A stretch of DNA of 64,000 nucleotides, taken from NCBI GenBank assembly GCA_964389005.1, contig CAYMCV010000001.1, positions 1-64,000 on the forward strand, given 5' to 3'. This DNA is from CAYMCV01 sp964389005 (GTDB lineage: Bacteria > Bacillota > Clostridia > Lachnospirales > Lachnospiraceae). Each line of letters begins with the position of its first letter. The first letter of the stretch is position 1. A model generated the notes under the pieces. That model searched no databases, was not told the DNA's origin, and was given only the letters and a program-made list of their open reading frames with translations. Shown here piece after piece: positions 1-10,234 of this stretch. Both the position numbers and the translations under genes were made by a program.

Positions 1-1314
1 GAGGTCACAGAATCGGCATTTGCTGACTCACCGCAACATGTAATACATATGGTAAATCAATTGATTCACCATGGGTTTACTGTGGAAATCGACGATTTTG
101 GAAGCGGATATTCGTCACTCAACACACTCAAGGATGTTCAGGCTTCCATATTAAAATTAGACATGAAGTTCTTTTCGGAGACGGAGTATTCGGAACGCAG
201 CGGTAATATCATCGAATCGGTGGTTCGTATGGCCAAGTGGCTTGGCATGGCTGTCATCGCAGAAGGTGTTGAAAAAGAGGAACATGCGGATTATCTCAAA
301 TCTATCGGATGTTACTATATTCAAGGGTTCTTGTATGCACGTCCCATGCCGGTTGCGGATTATGAGGCGTTATTGGGCGATAATGATCACGAGCGGAGAT
401 TGACCAGGCTGAAGACGGTAACGACATTGGATAACAGTCAATTCTGGAATCCGACGTCGTTGGAGACATTGATTTTTAACAGTTATGTCGGTGGCGCATG
501 CATTTTGGAGCAATATCGAGGCAAACTGGATTTGCTTCGTGTCAACAATCGGTATCTGAAAGAAATCGGGAGTCTGATTAGCGGTGAAGTTAACTTTGTG
601 AATTTAAATCCGACGAATTATTTGGATCAAAAGAACTTAGAACTTCTTAATCAGACGTTACTTGCAGCCGCAGAAACCAAGAAAGAAACTTACTGTGAAT
701 TGCATATCGAAAATGTTCGAAATGAAACAGAGTATATCAGATATAACATTCGCATGATTGCCTGTACGCAGGACAGGAGTCTGTTTTATTGTGTCATATT
801 GAACTTGACGGAGCAACGTGTCGCGGAGCGGGAACTTGCAGAAGAGAAAGAGTGGCGAAAAAACCATGCCAAAAAGCTGATATCCGTTCAGGATATGCTT
901 CCGATCGCATTATCAACAATGATGGCTGAATCGGCGGATATTGCTTTTATCAAAGATACGAACCGACGTTATATCGCATGCAGCAAACCGGCTGCGGAAA
1001 GTCTGGGCTTCCGGAATGTGTGTGATATCCTTGGAAAAACCGATTATGACTTATTTTCAGAAGAAGTAGCGAAGCAATTTGAAGCAGAAGATGCGAAGAT
1101 TTATGAACGTGGCGAGGCAATTGTGGGTTATGTCATGGAAATGAAGGTTCGAGGAAAGGATTATGTTCTGAACACATCGAAGTATCCGTTATTGGACAAT
1201 GAGGGAAATGTCGTCGGCATGTATTCTGTATGCATCGATATAACCAAAAGCAAGAAAGCGGAAGAACGATTACGTATACTTGAGGAGAAGTATCATTTAG
1301 CCGAAGAACAATAA
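1..1314 (+). CDS. EAL-domain c-di-GMP phosphodiesterase with C-terminal PAS domains (5' end outside window)
   Basis: The reading frame is open from base 1, so the true start lies upstream. The first visible codons read EVTES, the glutamate motif of EAL domains that hydrolyse cyclic di-GMP. IDDFGSGYSSL (the metal-binding loop), LKLDMKF, VIAEGVE and QGFLYARP follow in family order. After the EAL domain (about the first 120 visible residues) come roughly 140 PAS-like residues and then a clear PAS domain near the C-terminus. The protein ends in a charged helix of the kind that normally links PAS to an output domain, but it stops there. EAL before PAS is not the commonest order. Activity is inferred from the conserved motifs. 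Any GGDEF domain would be upstream and unseen. Confidence 0.88.
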   Translation, partial: EVTESAFADSPQHVIHMVNQLIHHGFTVEIDDFGSGYSSLNTLKDVQASILKLDMKFFSETEYSERSGNIIESVVRMAKWLGMAVIAEGVEKEEHADYLKSIGCYYIQGFLYARPMPVADYEALLGDNDHERRLTRLKTVTTLDNSQFWNPTSLETLIFNSYVGGACILEQYRGKLDLLRVNNRYLKEIGSLISGEVNFVNLNPTNYLDQKNLELLNQTLLAAAETKKETYCELHIENVRNETEYIRYNIRMIACTQDRSLFYCVILNLTEQRVAERELAEEKEWRKNHAKKLISVQDMLPIALSTMMAESADIAFIKDTNRRYIACSKPAAESLGFRNVCDILGKTDYDLFSEEVAKQFEAEDAKIYERGEAIVGYVMEMKVRGKDYVLNTSKYPLLDNEGNVVGMYSVCIDITKSKKAEERLRILEEKYHLAEEQ

Positions 1315-1434
1315 GTTTTTTGTTAAAATTGCTTTATAATTTTTATACAATTTGATAGAATAAGAGTTAAGAGTATTTACATTTGCACGATGCGCTTGCA
1401 GATGCGGATGCCAAAGGAAAACGGGAGGCTACAT

Positions 1435-3042
1435 ATGAAGCTTACTTTTGTCGGAGCCGCACATGAGGTCACGGGTAGTTGTCATTACCTGGAAGCATGT
1501 GGGAAACACATTTTGGTTGATTGCGGGATGGAACAGGGGGTTGATGTATTTGAGAATTGTGAGATTCCCGTAGACGATGCGTTGATTGATTATGTATTAC
1601 TGACGCATGCGCATGTGGACCATTCGGGATTGTTACCGCTCATTTACAGTCGAGGATTCAGAGGACAGATTATTACGACGGATGCAACCGCAGATTTGTG
1701 CAGCATTATGTTGCGAGATTGTGCACATATCCAGATGCAAGAAGCAGAATGGCGTGCGCGAAAGGGGAAACGAAGTTCCGGCATCGAGAAAGCGGAACCC
1801 ATTTATACGATGGAGGATGCGGACGGCACGATCAAGAGAATTATTCCGCACCACTATGACAAAATATATGATTTATGTGATGGAATACAAGTTAGATTTA
1901 CAGATATAGGCCATCTTTTGGGATCTGCCAGCATCGAAGTATGGATGACGGAAGGCAATGAAACGAAGAAGATTGTTTTCTCCGGCGACATCGGTAATTA
2001 TAATCAGCCTTTACTGCGAGATCCGGCGAGAACAGCTTTTGCAGATTACGTGGTGATGGAATCAACATACGGTAATCGGTTGCACAGTTCGGAGCGTCCG
2101 GACTATGTGGGCGAATTGACCAAGATTCTGCAGCAGACATTTGACAGAGGAGGTAATGTTGTCATTCCTTCCTTTGCAGTCGGCAGAACACAGGAGATGT
2201 TATATTTCCTGCGTAAAATCAAAGCCGAAGGTTTAGTCAGAGGGCACGAGGATTTTCCGGTTTATGTTGACAGCCCGTTGGCGGTGGAGGCAACCGGCAT
2301 CTTCCACAAAGATGCGTTGCATTGTTATGATGAAGAAGCGATGGATTTGTTGCGACAGGGAATCAATCCGATTACATTTCCGGGGCTGCAATTATCAATT
2401 ACAAGTGACGAATCCAAAGCCATTAACTTTGAAGACACCCCAAAAGTCATTCTATCCGCTTCGGGAATGTGTGAAGCGGGGCGTATTCGCCATCATCTGA
2501 AACACAATTTGTGGCGTGAGGAATGTACAATTCTGTTTGTCGGATATCAGGCAATCGGTACGCTCGGGCGTGCATTGGTTGACGGAGTACCGGAAGTGAA
2601 ATTGTTCGGCGAACCGATTGAGGTTCGCGCAGAGATACTGACGCTTGCCGGATTAAGCGGCCATGCAGACAAAAAAGGTCTTTTGGATTGGGTGAATGCT
2701 TTTGAAGAGAAGCCGCAGCGTGTCTTCGTGGTACACGGAGAAGATACCGTTTGTGATGAATTTACACAGTGCTTACAGGATGAATACGGATTCAGCGCAT
2801 ATGCGCCATACAGCGGTTCAAGAGTGGATTTGTTGACCAATGAGATAGAGTACAGTGCGGAACCGGTATTAATCAAGAAGAAAGAAGGCGTGGCAAAGAG
2901 AGTATCCGATGTGTTCAACCGCCTTTTGGCAGCAGGCAACAGGTTGCTTAGCGTGATTCATAAGAACGAGGGTTGTGCAAATAAGGATTTGGCCAAATTC
3001 GCAGATCAGATTAATTCCCTCTGTGATAAGTGGGATCGATAA
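1435..3042 (+). CDS. Beta-CASP metallo-beta-lactamase (RNA-processing exonuclease family, Cft2/YSH1-like)
   Basis: A 535-residue metallo-beta-lactamase fold protein with the zinc motif HAHVDHSG at residues 58-65, then FSGDIGN and a beta-CASP segment containing VMESTYGNR, and a late GLSGHAD motif. This architecture is that of the COG1236 group, predicted RNA nucleases related to the CPSF-73 family. The start is ATG 1435 because GGGAGG lies just upstream and the product begins MKLTFVGAAHEVTGS, as is typical. An earlier in-frame ATG at 1390 lacks a ribosome binding site. The gene stands alone and ends at a strong hairpin terminator. Family assignment is firm. RNA as the substrate is inferred from the family. 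Confidence 0.92.
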   Translation: MKLTFVGAAHEVTGSCHYLEACGKHILVDCGMEQGVDVFENCEIPVDDALIDYVLLTHAHVDHSGLLPLIYSRGFRGQIITTDATADLCSIMLRDCAHIQMQEAEWRARKGKRSSGIEKAEPIYTMEDADGTIKRIIPHHYDKIYDLCDGIQVRFTDIGHLLGSASIEVWMTEGNETKKIVFSGDIGNYNQPLLRDPARTAFADYVVMESTYGNRLHSSERPDYVGELTKILQQTFDRGGNVVIPSFAVGRTQEMLYFLRKIKAEGLVRGHEDFPVYVDSPLAVEATGIFHKDALHCYDEEAMDLLRQGINPITFPGLQLSITSDESKAINFEDTPKVILSASGMCEAGRIRHHLKHNLWREECTILFVGYQAIGTLGRALVDGVPEVKLFGEPIEVRAEILTLAGLSGHADKKGLLDWVNAFEEKPQRVFVVHGEDTVCDEFTQCLQDEYGFSAYAPYSGSRVDLLTNEIEYSAEPVLIKKKEGVAKRVSDVFNRLLAAGNRLLSVIHKNEGCANKDLAKFADQINSLCDKWDR

Positions 3043-3056
3043 TTCAGATAAAAATC

Positions 3057-3096
3057 ACTCCACGAGACTTGCATATCAGTTTCGTGGAGTTTTTTT
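3057..3096. terminator. Bidirectional intrinsic terminator
   Basis: ACTCCACGA (3057-3065) pairs with TCGTGGAGT (3082-3090). A run of T follows on the plus strand and GATTTTTA follows on the minus strand. It sits between the convergent beta-CASP and DUF6062 genes and can end both transcripts. Confidence 0.9.
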
Positions 3097-3114
3097 GCGG
3101 AATCGTATTATGTG

Positions 3115-3879
3115 TTATTTCTTCTGTTGATATACCGGGTCGGCGGGGTAGCCACCTTTTAATTTCTGCATGCCGCGTTGAATGGCATCGCGAGAATTCT
3201 TCCAGTCTGCGTCCTTATTCCGATAATCGAATTTCTCCACCATCCAGGAAACATCCTCTTGTAAGCGATCCATATTCTCGGTCATGAGATGAAACATTGC
3301 CGGGAAAAACTCTGCTTTTTGTTTATCATTCATTCGACTTTCGGCGGCTTCGCACAAATCGCCGAAGTGATGCAGGCAGAATCCTTTACTGTTCTTAATT
3401 TTTTGCACAAAGGCATCGTCTTTTTGGTACATAACGAAAAAGGTATCGAGGTAACGCTCATAGGTGTCGGCAAATCTCTTACATATATAGCATGATTCCT
3501 CGGTTTCCTTGACCCACAGACCGATGGAGTTGCGCCGATTGCCGTCCGACTTCGCGAATTTGCTCATGAATCCGCCCTTTTCCGGCTGATACTTGTCAAA
3601 TTCTTTTGCCATTTGCCGACGCATCTCCATATAGTGCGTCTTCAATATCCATGCATTGCCGAGCGTGTTACCGTAATCAAACATTTTCTTAAAATGGGCA
3701 CGGCAAAAGCCTGCCTTGTCCGTGGCTTCGCGCACGTCGCTTTCCATATAGGAAGAGCCGGAGCCCAGGGTAAAATCCAATAAATCCTGTTCAACGGCGC
3801 GCTCAATAAAGCAAAAAGGACATTCGTCCCCGGCATTGACCGCATCGTTTAAAGGAATCGTATACAATTGTTCTTTCAT
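3115..3879 (-). CDS. DUF6062 family protein
   Basis: A 254-residue soluble protein of the DUF6062 family, common in Lachnospiraceae and of unknown function. It holds several paired cysteine/histidine motifs: ECPFCFIERA near the start, FCRAHF, SCYICKRF and FCLHHF. These suggest a zinc- or metal-binding protein, but that is inference. No signal peptide or membrane segment is visible. The start is the ATG at 3879, where GGAGG is five bases upstream. The frame extends ten residues further without a ribosome binding site. It is convergent with the beta-CASP gene and divergent from the aminotransferase gene. Confidence 0.85.
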   Translation of the reverse strand: MKEQLYTIPLNDAVNAGDECPFCFIERAVEQDLLDFTLGSGSSYMESDVREATDKAGFCRAHFKKMFDYGNTLGNAWILKTHYMEMRRQMAKEFDKYQPEKGGFMSKFAKSDGNRRNSIGLWVKETEESCYICKRFADTYERYLDTFFVMYQKDDAFVQKIKNSKGFCLHHFGDLCEAAESRMNDKQKAEFFPAMFHLMTENMDRLQEDVSWMVEKFDYRNKDADWKNSRDAIQRGMQKLKGGYPADPVYQQKK

Positions 3880-4027
3880 GAAATCCTCCGTTTGTGTTGG
3901 TTCCGTCATTTTTAGCAGGATAAAAAATGCGAATACGTTATTCTCATTCTACCAAACAACATCATGGAAGTGCAAGCAAAACGGCGGAAATCGTTAATAA
4001 AAAAGGCTTGTCATGTACAAATTTTCG

Positions 4028-4056
4028 TTGACGCGGAAAGTCGATTGTACTATTAT
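4028..4056 (+). promoter_or_regulatory. Sigma-A-type promoter for the aminotransferase-permease unit
   Basis: TTGACG (4028-4033), a 17-base spacer, then TATTAT (4051-4056), about 80 bases upstream of the GTG start at 4135. Confidence 0.75.
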
Positions 4057-4134
4057 CATTATGGTATGAATGATGGGAGCAACGAGTCAGATGTAATTGG
4101 CGGGACAGAGTGTGCTTAACAGGAGGCAGTTGAA

Positions 4135-4983
4135 GTGAAATCAGTTGGGTATTACAACGGGAAGATGGGACCGTTGGAGGAAATGACCATTCCCATGAAC
4201 GACAGAGCAGTTTATTTCGGCGACGGTGTATATGATGCTGCATATGCCGTGAACCGCAAGATATACGCATTGGAAGAGCATTTGACAAGATTCTACGAGA
4301 GTGCGGCATTGTTGGAACTTCCTTTTGAAACATCCAAGGAAGAATTACGTGCGGCATTACAGGCTTGCGTGGATGCCGTGGAATCAGACGGAGAGGTTTT
4401 TGTTTATTGGCAAACGAGTCGTGGCATCGGGATCAGAAGCCACGTGTTTCCGGAAGCAGGCAAGGCGAACCTATTGATTTATGTTACCCCGAAGAATCTT
4501 CGGGATATTTTTGAGCCTTATCATTGCATTACGTTGGAAGACAAAAGATTTCTGATGTGTAATATCAAGAGTCTGAATTTGATTCCGGCGGTTCTCGCAA
4601 ATCAGCGGGCAATGGAAGCCGGATGTGATGAGGCAATACTGCACAGGGGAGACCGAGTTACGGAGTGTGCGCACAGTAACGTCAGCATTCTAAAAGACGG
4701 CGTACTGCGTACAGCACCCGCAGATCATCTGATTTTGCCGGGTGTAGCGCGGGCACATTTGATTGAAGCAGCAAAGACGCTTGGAATACCTGTGGCTGAA
4801 GAACCATATACGATGAAAGAATTATTCGATGCCGATGAGATTCTGGTCACCGCATCGGGTGCAATTTGTGCTTATGTTACACAGTTGGATGGGAAAGAAG
4901 TCGGCGGCAAAGACGCAACACATCGTAAGGAACTGCAGAATTACCTNNNNNNNNNNATAGTCTTCAAGGCAGAAGCCTTTTAG
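4135..4983 (+). CDS. Class IV aminotransferase, D-amino-acid aminotransferase-like (interrupted by a 10-N gap)
   Basis: A PLP-dependent fold-type IV enzyme related to D-alanine aminotransferase and branched-chain aminotransferases. MNDRAVYFGDGVYDAAY near the N-terminus is the family signature. NIKSLNLIPAVLANQ holds the PLP lysine, followed by VTECAHSNV and LPGVAR. D-amino-acid aminotransferases supply D-glutamate or D-alanine for peptidoglycan, and the similarity best fits that subgroup. The start is GTG 4135 with AGGAGG eight bases upstream. Ten N at 4947-4956 fall near the C-terminus. The last eight residues read here (IVFKAEAF) assume the gap keeps frame and may be wrong. The length of about 282 residues matches the family. 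Confidence 0.85.
   Translation: MKSVGYYNGKMGPLEEMTIPMNDRAVYFGDGVYDAAYAVNRKIYALEEHLTRFYESAALLELPFETSKEELRAALQACVDAVESDGEVFVYWQTSRGIGIRSHVFPEAGKANLLIYVTPKNLRDIFEPYHCITLEDKRFLMCNIKSLNLIPAVLANQRAMEAGCDEAILHRGDRVTECAHSNVSILKDGVLRTAPADHLILPGVARAHLIEAAKTLGIPVAEEPYTMKELFDADEILVTASGAICAYVTQLDGKEVGGKDATHRKELQNYXXXXIVFKAEAF
4947..4956. other. Assembly gap (10 N)
   Basis: Ten undetermined bases inside the aminotransferase C-terminus. Real gap length and reading frame across it are unknown. Confidence 0.99.
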
Positions 4984-5010
4984 ATAAAACACATTGGGAG
5001 GAATGGTTAT

Positions 5011-6405
5011 ATGGGCACAAAAAAAGAACCGGAAAAGAAAGGCGGAGATTTCGAGAACGGAATCTTTGACGCACGAAAACTCGGCACACCCAAAATGTTA
5101 ATTTTGGGGGTACAGCACTTGTTTGCAATGTTCGGAGCCACAGTATTGGTACCGGCATTGACGGGACTCAGCGTTTCTGCAACGTTATTGTTTGCGGGCT
5201 TGGGCACGTTATTGTTTCACTTATTGTCAAAAGGAAAGGTTCCTGCATTTTTAGGTTCCTCGTTTGCTTTCTTGGGCGGATATGCAGCGGTAAAGGCTGT
5301 AGAGTCCACAATTGCGACAACAGAAGCAGAGAGATTGCCGTATGCATGCATCGGTGTTGCGTGTGCGGGGTTGTTATATCTGTTGCTTGCGGGATTGATT
5401 AAGGTTTTCGGAGCGAAGAAAGTTATGAGATTCTTCCCACCGATTGTAACAGGACCGATTATCATTGCCATTGGTCTGACACTTTCTCAGACGGCGGTTG
5501 ACAGTTGCTCGAATAACTGGTGGATTGCGTTGGTTGCAATTGTTGTAGTGATTGTCTGCAATATTTGGGGCAAAGGCATGATTAAGATTGTTCCCATTGT
5601 GTTGGGCGTTATTGCATCCTATTTGGTGGCACTTTTGTTCCAGTGTCTAGGCTGGGCACAGGTATTTGATTTTACCGCAATTAAGGAAGCGGCATGGATT
5701 GGTTTGCCGGTTCAGGGCAAAGACACGGTATTCGCGATATTCAAGAATCCGGATGTTTCCTTGATAATTACATCCATTATTACGATTATGCCGATTGCAC
5801 TTGCAACCATGGTTGAGCATATCGGTGATATTTCGGCAATTTCCAATACAACAGGTAAAAATTACATTGCTGACCCGGGATTACATAGAACACTGCTTGG
5901 AGACGGACTTGCAACGATACTTGCATCACTGTTCGGTGCTCCTGCGAATACAACTTACGGTGAGAATACAGGCGTTCTCTCATTAACCAAGGTTTATGAT
6001 CCGCGTGTCATCCGTATTGCCGCGTATTTTGCAATTTTGTTCTCATTCTCCCCGAAATTTGCGGCTGTCATCAGCTCAATTCCGGTCGCAACCTGCGGCG
6101 GCGTATCGCTCGTACTCTACGGAATGATTTCTGCAGTCGGCGTTCGTAACGTGGTTGAGAACAAAGTTGACTTTTCCAAGAGTCGTAATGTTATTATCGC
6201 AGCACTTATTCTGGTATTGTCCATCGGAATCAAGTATAGCGCAACCGGTGCCATCGGATTTACGGTATTCGGTGTTACCATCAGTCTTTCCGGACTTGCA
6301 GTCGGTGCAATTGTCGGAATTCTGTTGAATGCGATATTGCCGGGCAAGGATTATGAGTTTGGTAAAGACCCGAAAGGGGACGAAGCGGTGAACTTCGAAG
6401 TATAA
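5011..6405 (+). CDS. uraA: Uracil/xanthine permease, NCS2 family (UraA-like)
   Basis: A 464-residue integral membrane transporter with about 12-14 hydrophobic segments. NCS2 hallmarks are present: LILGVQHLFAMFGATVLVP at the start, VEHIGDI in the middle (the conserved glutamate of the substrate site) and NTTYGENTGVL, which is typical of uracil permeases rather than of xanthine carriers. It probably imports uracil by proton symport. GGGAGG precedes the ATG, and the gene lies 27 bases after the aminotransferase stop, so the two are probably co-transcribed. No PyrR-type attenuator was seen upstream. Uracil specificity rests on motif likeness only. Confidence 0.9.
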   Translation: MGTKKEPEKKGGDFENGIFDARKLGTPKMLILGVQHLFAMFGATVLVPALTGLSVSATLLFAGLGTLLFHLLSKGKVPAFLGSSFAFLGGYAAVKAVESTIATTEAERLPYACIGVACAGLLYLLLAGLIKVFGAKKVMRFFPPIVTGPIIIAIGLTLSQTAVDSCSNNWWIALVAIVVVIVCNIWGKGMIKIVPIVLGVIASYLVALLFQCLGWAQVFDFTAIKEAAWIGLPVQGKDTVFAIFKNPDVSLIITSIITIMPIALATMVEHIGDISAISNTTGKNYIADPGLHRTLLGDGLATILASLFGAPANTTYGENTGVLSLTKVYDPRVIRIAAYFAILFSFSPKFAAVISSIPVATCGGVSLVLYGMISAVGVRNVVENKVDFSKSRNVIIAALILVLSIGIKYSATGAIGFTVFGVTISLSGLAVGAIVGILLNAILPGKDYEFGKDPKGDEAVNFEV

Positions 6406-6415
6406 AATGAATCAT

Positions 6416-6457
6416 AAGGGAATCCGATATGAGAAATTGTATTGGGTTCCTTTTTTG
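6416..6457 (+). terminator. Intrinsic terminator after the permease
   Basis: AAGGGAATCCGATA pairs, with a few G-U pairs, with TATTGGGTTCCTTTT across a ten-base loop, ending in a T run. Confidence 0.75.
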
Positions 6458-6536
6458 TCCTTGAATATTTTGAGATTATGTAATATGATGTTGTGATAGA
6501 CACCAAAAGAGTATATGTAATAAGAAAGGTAAGTAA

Positions 6537-7043
6537 ATGAGCGAAGCGTATAAGGAACTATTAATTAAGCACAAAAAAAGCAGCAAAGATCAGGCATTGG
6601 GAGTTACGATACTGGTACTTTGCTTTCTTTCTTTTGTGGCGGTATTTTTCTTCGGACCATTGGTACTTCTGGCAACGATCGCATTAGGGATTGCATCTTA
6701 TTTCACATATTTTAGTCGCATGAATGTGGAATATGAATATCTCTACATGGACAAGCAATTGAACATTGACAGGATCAACAACGAAACCAATCGTAAGAAT
6801 GTTCAGATCTATCAGTTGGAGGAGATGGAGATTCTTGCACCGGCGGATTCATATCGTCTGGACAATTATCGCAAGCGCGAATGCTCCGAGAAGGACTATT
6901 CCACGGGTACCGAAGAAGCACCTGAGGGGTTGCGACATTATGTAATGTATTTAAGTGGGAATCAAAAAGTGAAGTTAACGCTTTCGGAGGAATTTGCCAA
7001 CAGTATCAGGATGCATCTTCCGCAAAAAGTCTTTTTATCATAG
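6537..7043 (+). CDS. Small membrane protein, DUF6106-like
   Basis: A 168-residue protein with two closely spaced hydrophobic segments at about residues 22-58 (LGVTILVLCFLSF and VLLATIALGIASYF), then a charged cytosolic part with the pattern VEYEYLYMDKQLNIDRI. This resembles the DUF6106 family of Lachnospiraceae, which has no known function. AGAAAGG precedes the ATG. The gene lies between two probable transcription units, downstream of the permease terminator and upstream of the guaB promoter. Assignment to the family is from memory of its pattern and is moderate. That it is a real gene is well supported. Confidence 0.75.
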   Translation: MSEAYKELLIKHKKSSKDQALGVTILVLCFLSFVAVFFFGPLVLLATIALGIASYFTYFSRMNVEYEYLYMDKQLNIDRINNETNRKNVQIYQLEEMEILAPADSYRLDNYRKRECSEKDYSTGTEEAPEGLRHYVMYLSGNQKVKLTLSEEFANSIRMHLPQKVFLS

Positions 7044-7076
7044 GAAATCGTTTTCTTTGATAAAAACTTCATAGGA

Positions 7077-8587
<1,511 letters not shown>

Positions 8588-8593
8588 TGAGGG

Positions 8594-8612
8594 TGCATGC
8601 CGAAAGGCATGC
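8594..8612 (+). other. Tight GAAA-loop hairpin after guaB
   Basis: GCATGCC pairs perfectly with GGCATGC across a GAAA tetraloop (8595-8612), starting a few bases after the guaB stop. No T run follows, so it may protect the mRNA 3' end rather than terminate. Confidence 0.6.
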
Positions 8613-8620
8613 GGAAGAAT

Positions 8621-8675
8621 AAACGCAGATGGCTATCGATAACTGAAATACAGTGAGCGAAGACGTCTGCGTTTT
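8621..8675 (+). terminator. Probable terminator after guaB
   Basis: AAACGCAGA (8621-8629) pairs with TCTGCGTTT (8666-8674) around a long loop, ending in TTTT. Confidence 0.65.
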
Positions 8676-8700
8676 GTAGCAAAAGACAGGGGAGGCAGAG

Positions 8701-10215
8701 ATGAAATTAACTGATTTGGAGCGATACAATAATATTACGATTCAGTGTCATGATAACCCGGATGCGGATGCTATTGCATCGGCGTTTGGATTGTATAAGT
8801 ATTATACCTCCAAGAATAAACATGTTCGTATTATTTATAGCGGTCACAATCCGATACAGAAAGCCAACTTGAAATTATTGATTGATAGGATTGAGATTCC
8901 GATTGAGTTTATCCCGGACTGCGATTGGCATGTGGAAGGTTTGTTGATTACGGTGGATTGTCAATACGGGCAAGGAAATGTCAGCAAGATACCGGCGGAT
9001 GCCGTTGCGGTCATAGATCATCACCAAATAGAGATTGAAGGCAATGATATGGTTGAAATTCAATCTTATCTGGGGAGCTGTTCGACACTTGTCTGGAAAA
9101 TGCTGACAGAGGCAGGGTATGATATCGAACATGACAAAAAGCTCGGTACGGCATTGTATTACGGGCTGATGACAGACACTAATAGTTTCGCGGAACTTTA
9201 TCATCCGTTGGATCGCGATTTACAAGACGAGATTATCTGTGATAAGACACTCATCAACCTATTCTGCAATTCCAATCTTTCATTAAAAGAACTGGAGATT
9301 GCAGGAATTGCCTTAATTCGTTATATCTATAATGAGAAGTATCGTTATGCCATCATTCATGCACAGCCCTGTGATCCAAATATCCTGGGACTTATCAGTG
9401 ATTTGGTGTTGCAAGTGGATGCGATTGATGTATGTGCGGTATACAACGAAATGCCGGACGGATTTAAACTATCGGTGCGCAGTTGCGTGAAGGAAGTGCG
9501 GGCAAGCGAACTGGCGGTTTATCTAACGAAAGATATCGGCGCCGGTGGCGGACATGTGGATAAAGCCGGCGGTTTCATTGGCAAGAGGAAGTATGACAAA
9601 GCCTATCCGAAGGTTCATTCGGAAGCTTTTTTCGGTATGCGTTTAACGGAATACTTTGCATCTTCTGTTGTCATATATGCACAAACCTATGACCTTGACA
9701 TGACGGGTATGAAAATGTACAAAAAGAAACGCCTCCTATTGGGCTTTGCGGATCCGTTGGATTTCCTTGAAAAAGGAACGCCCGTTACAATTCGTACATT
9801 GGAAGGCGACGTTGAAGTGAAGGCAGACGGAACGTTTTATGTGATGATTGGACTCAAGGGTGAGGTTTATCCGATTGATAAAGAGAAATTTTTGAAGACA
9901 TATGATATATTGAAGGAAACCTATGATTTCGATGCAGAGTATCAACCCACCATCAGGAATTGTATTGACGGTGCTGCATGGGACTTGGTAAAATATGCCA
10001 AAACGTGCCGAGCACGCGGTGTTTCGTATATCTATGCACGAGAGTTGGATGTATGCGTGAAGATTTTTACGAAGTGGGACGAAGAAAAGTATATGATGGG
10101 CAAGCCCGGAGATTTTATTGCTTGCAGGAATGATGACAGACAAGATATTTATGTAGTGGAGCGAGATATCTTTTTTAAGACCTACGAAGAGGTTGAAGAA
10201 ATTGCGAAAGAATAG
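8701..10215 (+). CDS. DHH/DHHA1 family phosphoesterase with a C-terminal extension
   Basis: A 504-residue soluble phosphoesterase. Residues 17-24 (HDNPDADA) give the first metal motif, IDHH at 105-108 is the DHH motif, and GGGH at 282-285 belongs to the DHHA1 domain. The fold serves nanoRNases, oligoribonucleases and cyclic-dinucleotide phosphodiesterases. The exact substrate cannot be told. About 160 residues after the DHHA1 domain (from residue about 340) match nothing I recognise and may be a regulatory or PGDYG-like domain. GGGGAGG precedes the ATG. It is followed after 19 bases by the epimerase gene, so it is probably the first gene of a three-gene unit with the SDR and glycosyltransferase. 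Confidence 0.85.
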   Translation: MKLTDLERYNNITIQCHDNPDADAIASAFGLYKYYTSKNKHVRIIYSGHNPIQKANLKLLIDRIEIPIEFIPDCDWHVEGLLITVDCQYGQGNVSKIPADAVAVIDHHQIEIEGNDMVEIQSYLGSCSTLVWKMLTEAGYDIEHDKKLGTALYYGLMTDTNSFAELYHPLDRDLQDEIICDKTLINLFCNSNLSLKELEIAGIALIRYIYNEKYRYAIIHAQPCDPNILGLISDLVLQVDAIDVCAVYNEMPDGFKLSVRSCVKEVRASELAVYLTKDIGAGGGHVDKAGGFIGKRKYDKAYPKVHSEAFFGMRLTEYFASSVVIYAQTYDLDMTGMKMYKKKRLLLGFADPLDFLEKGTPVTIRTLEGDVEVKADGTFYVMIGLKGEVYPIDKEKFLKTYDILKETYDFDAEYQPTIRNCIDGAAWDLVKYAKTCRARGVSYIYARELDVCVKIFTKWDEEKYMMGKPGDFIACRNDDRQDIYVVERDIFFKTYEEVEEIAKE

Positions 10216-10234
10216 TTAGCATGGGGAAGCGGAT

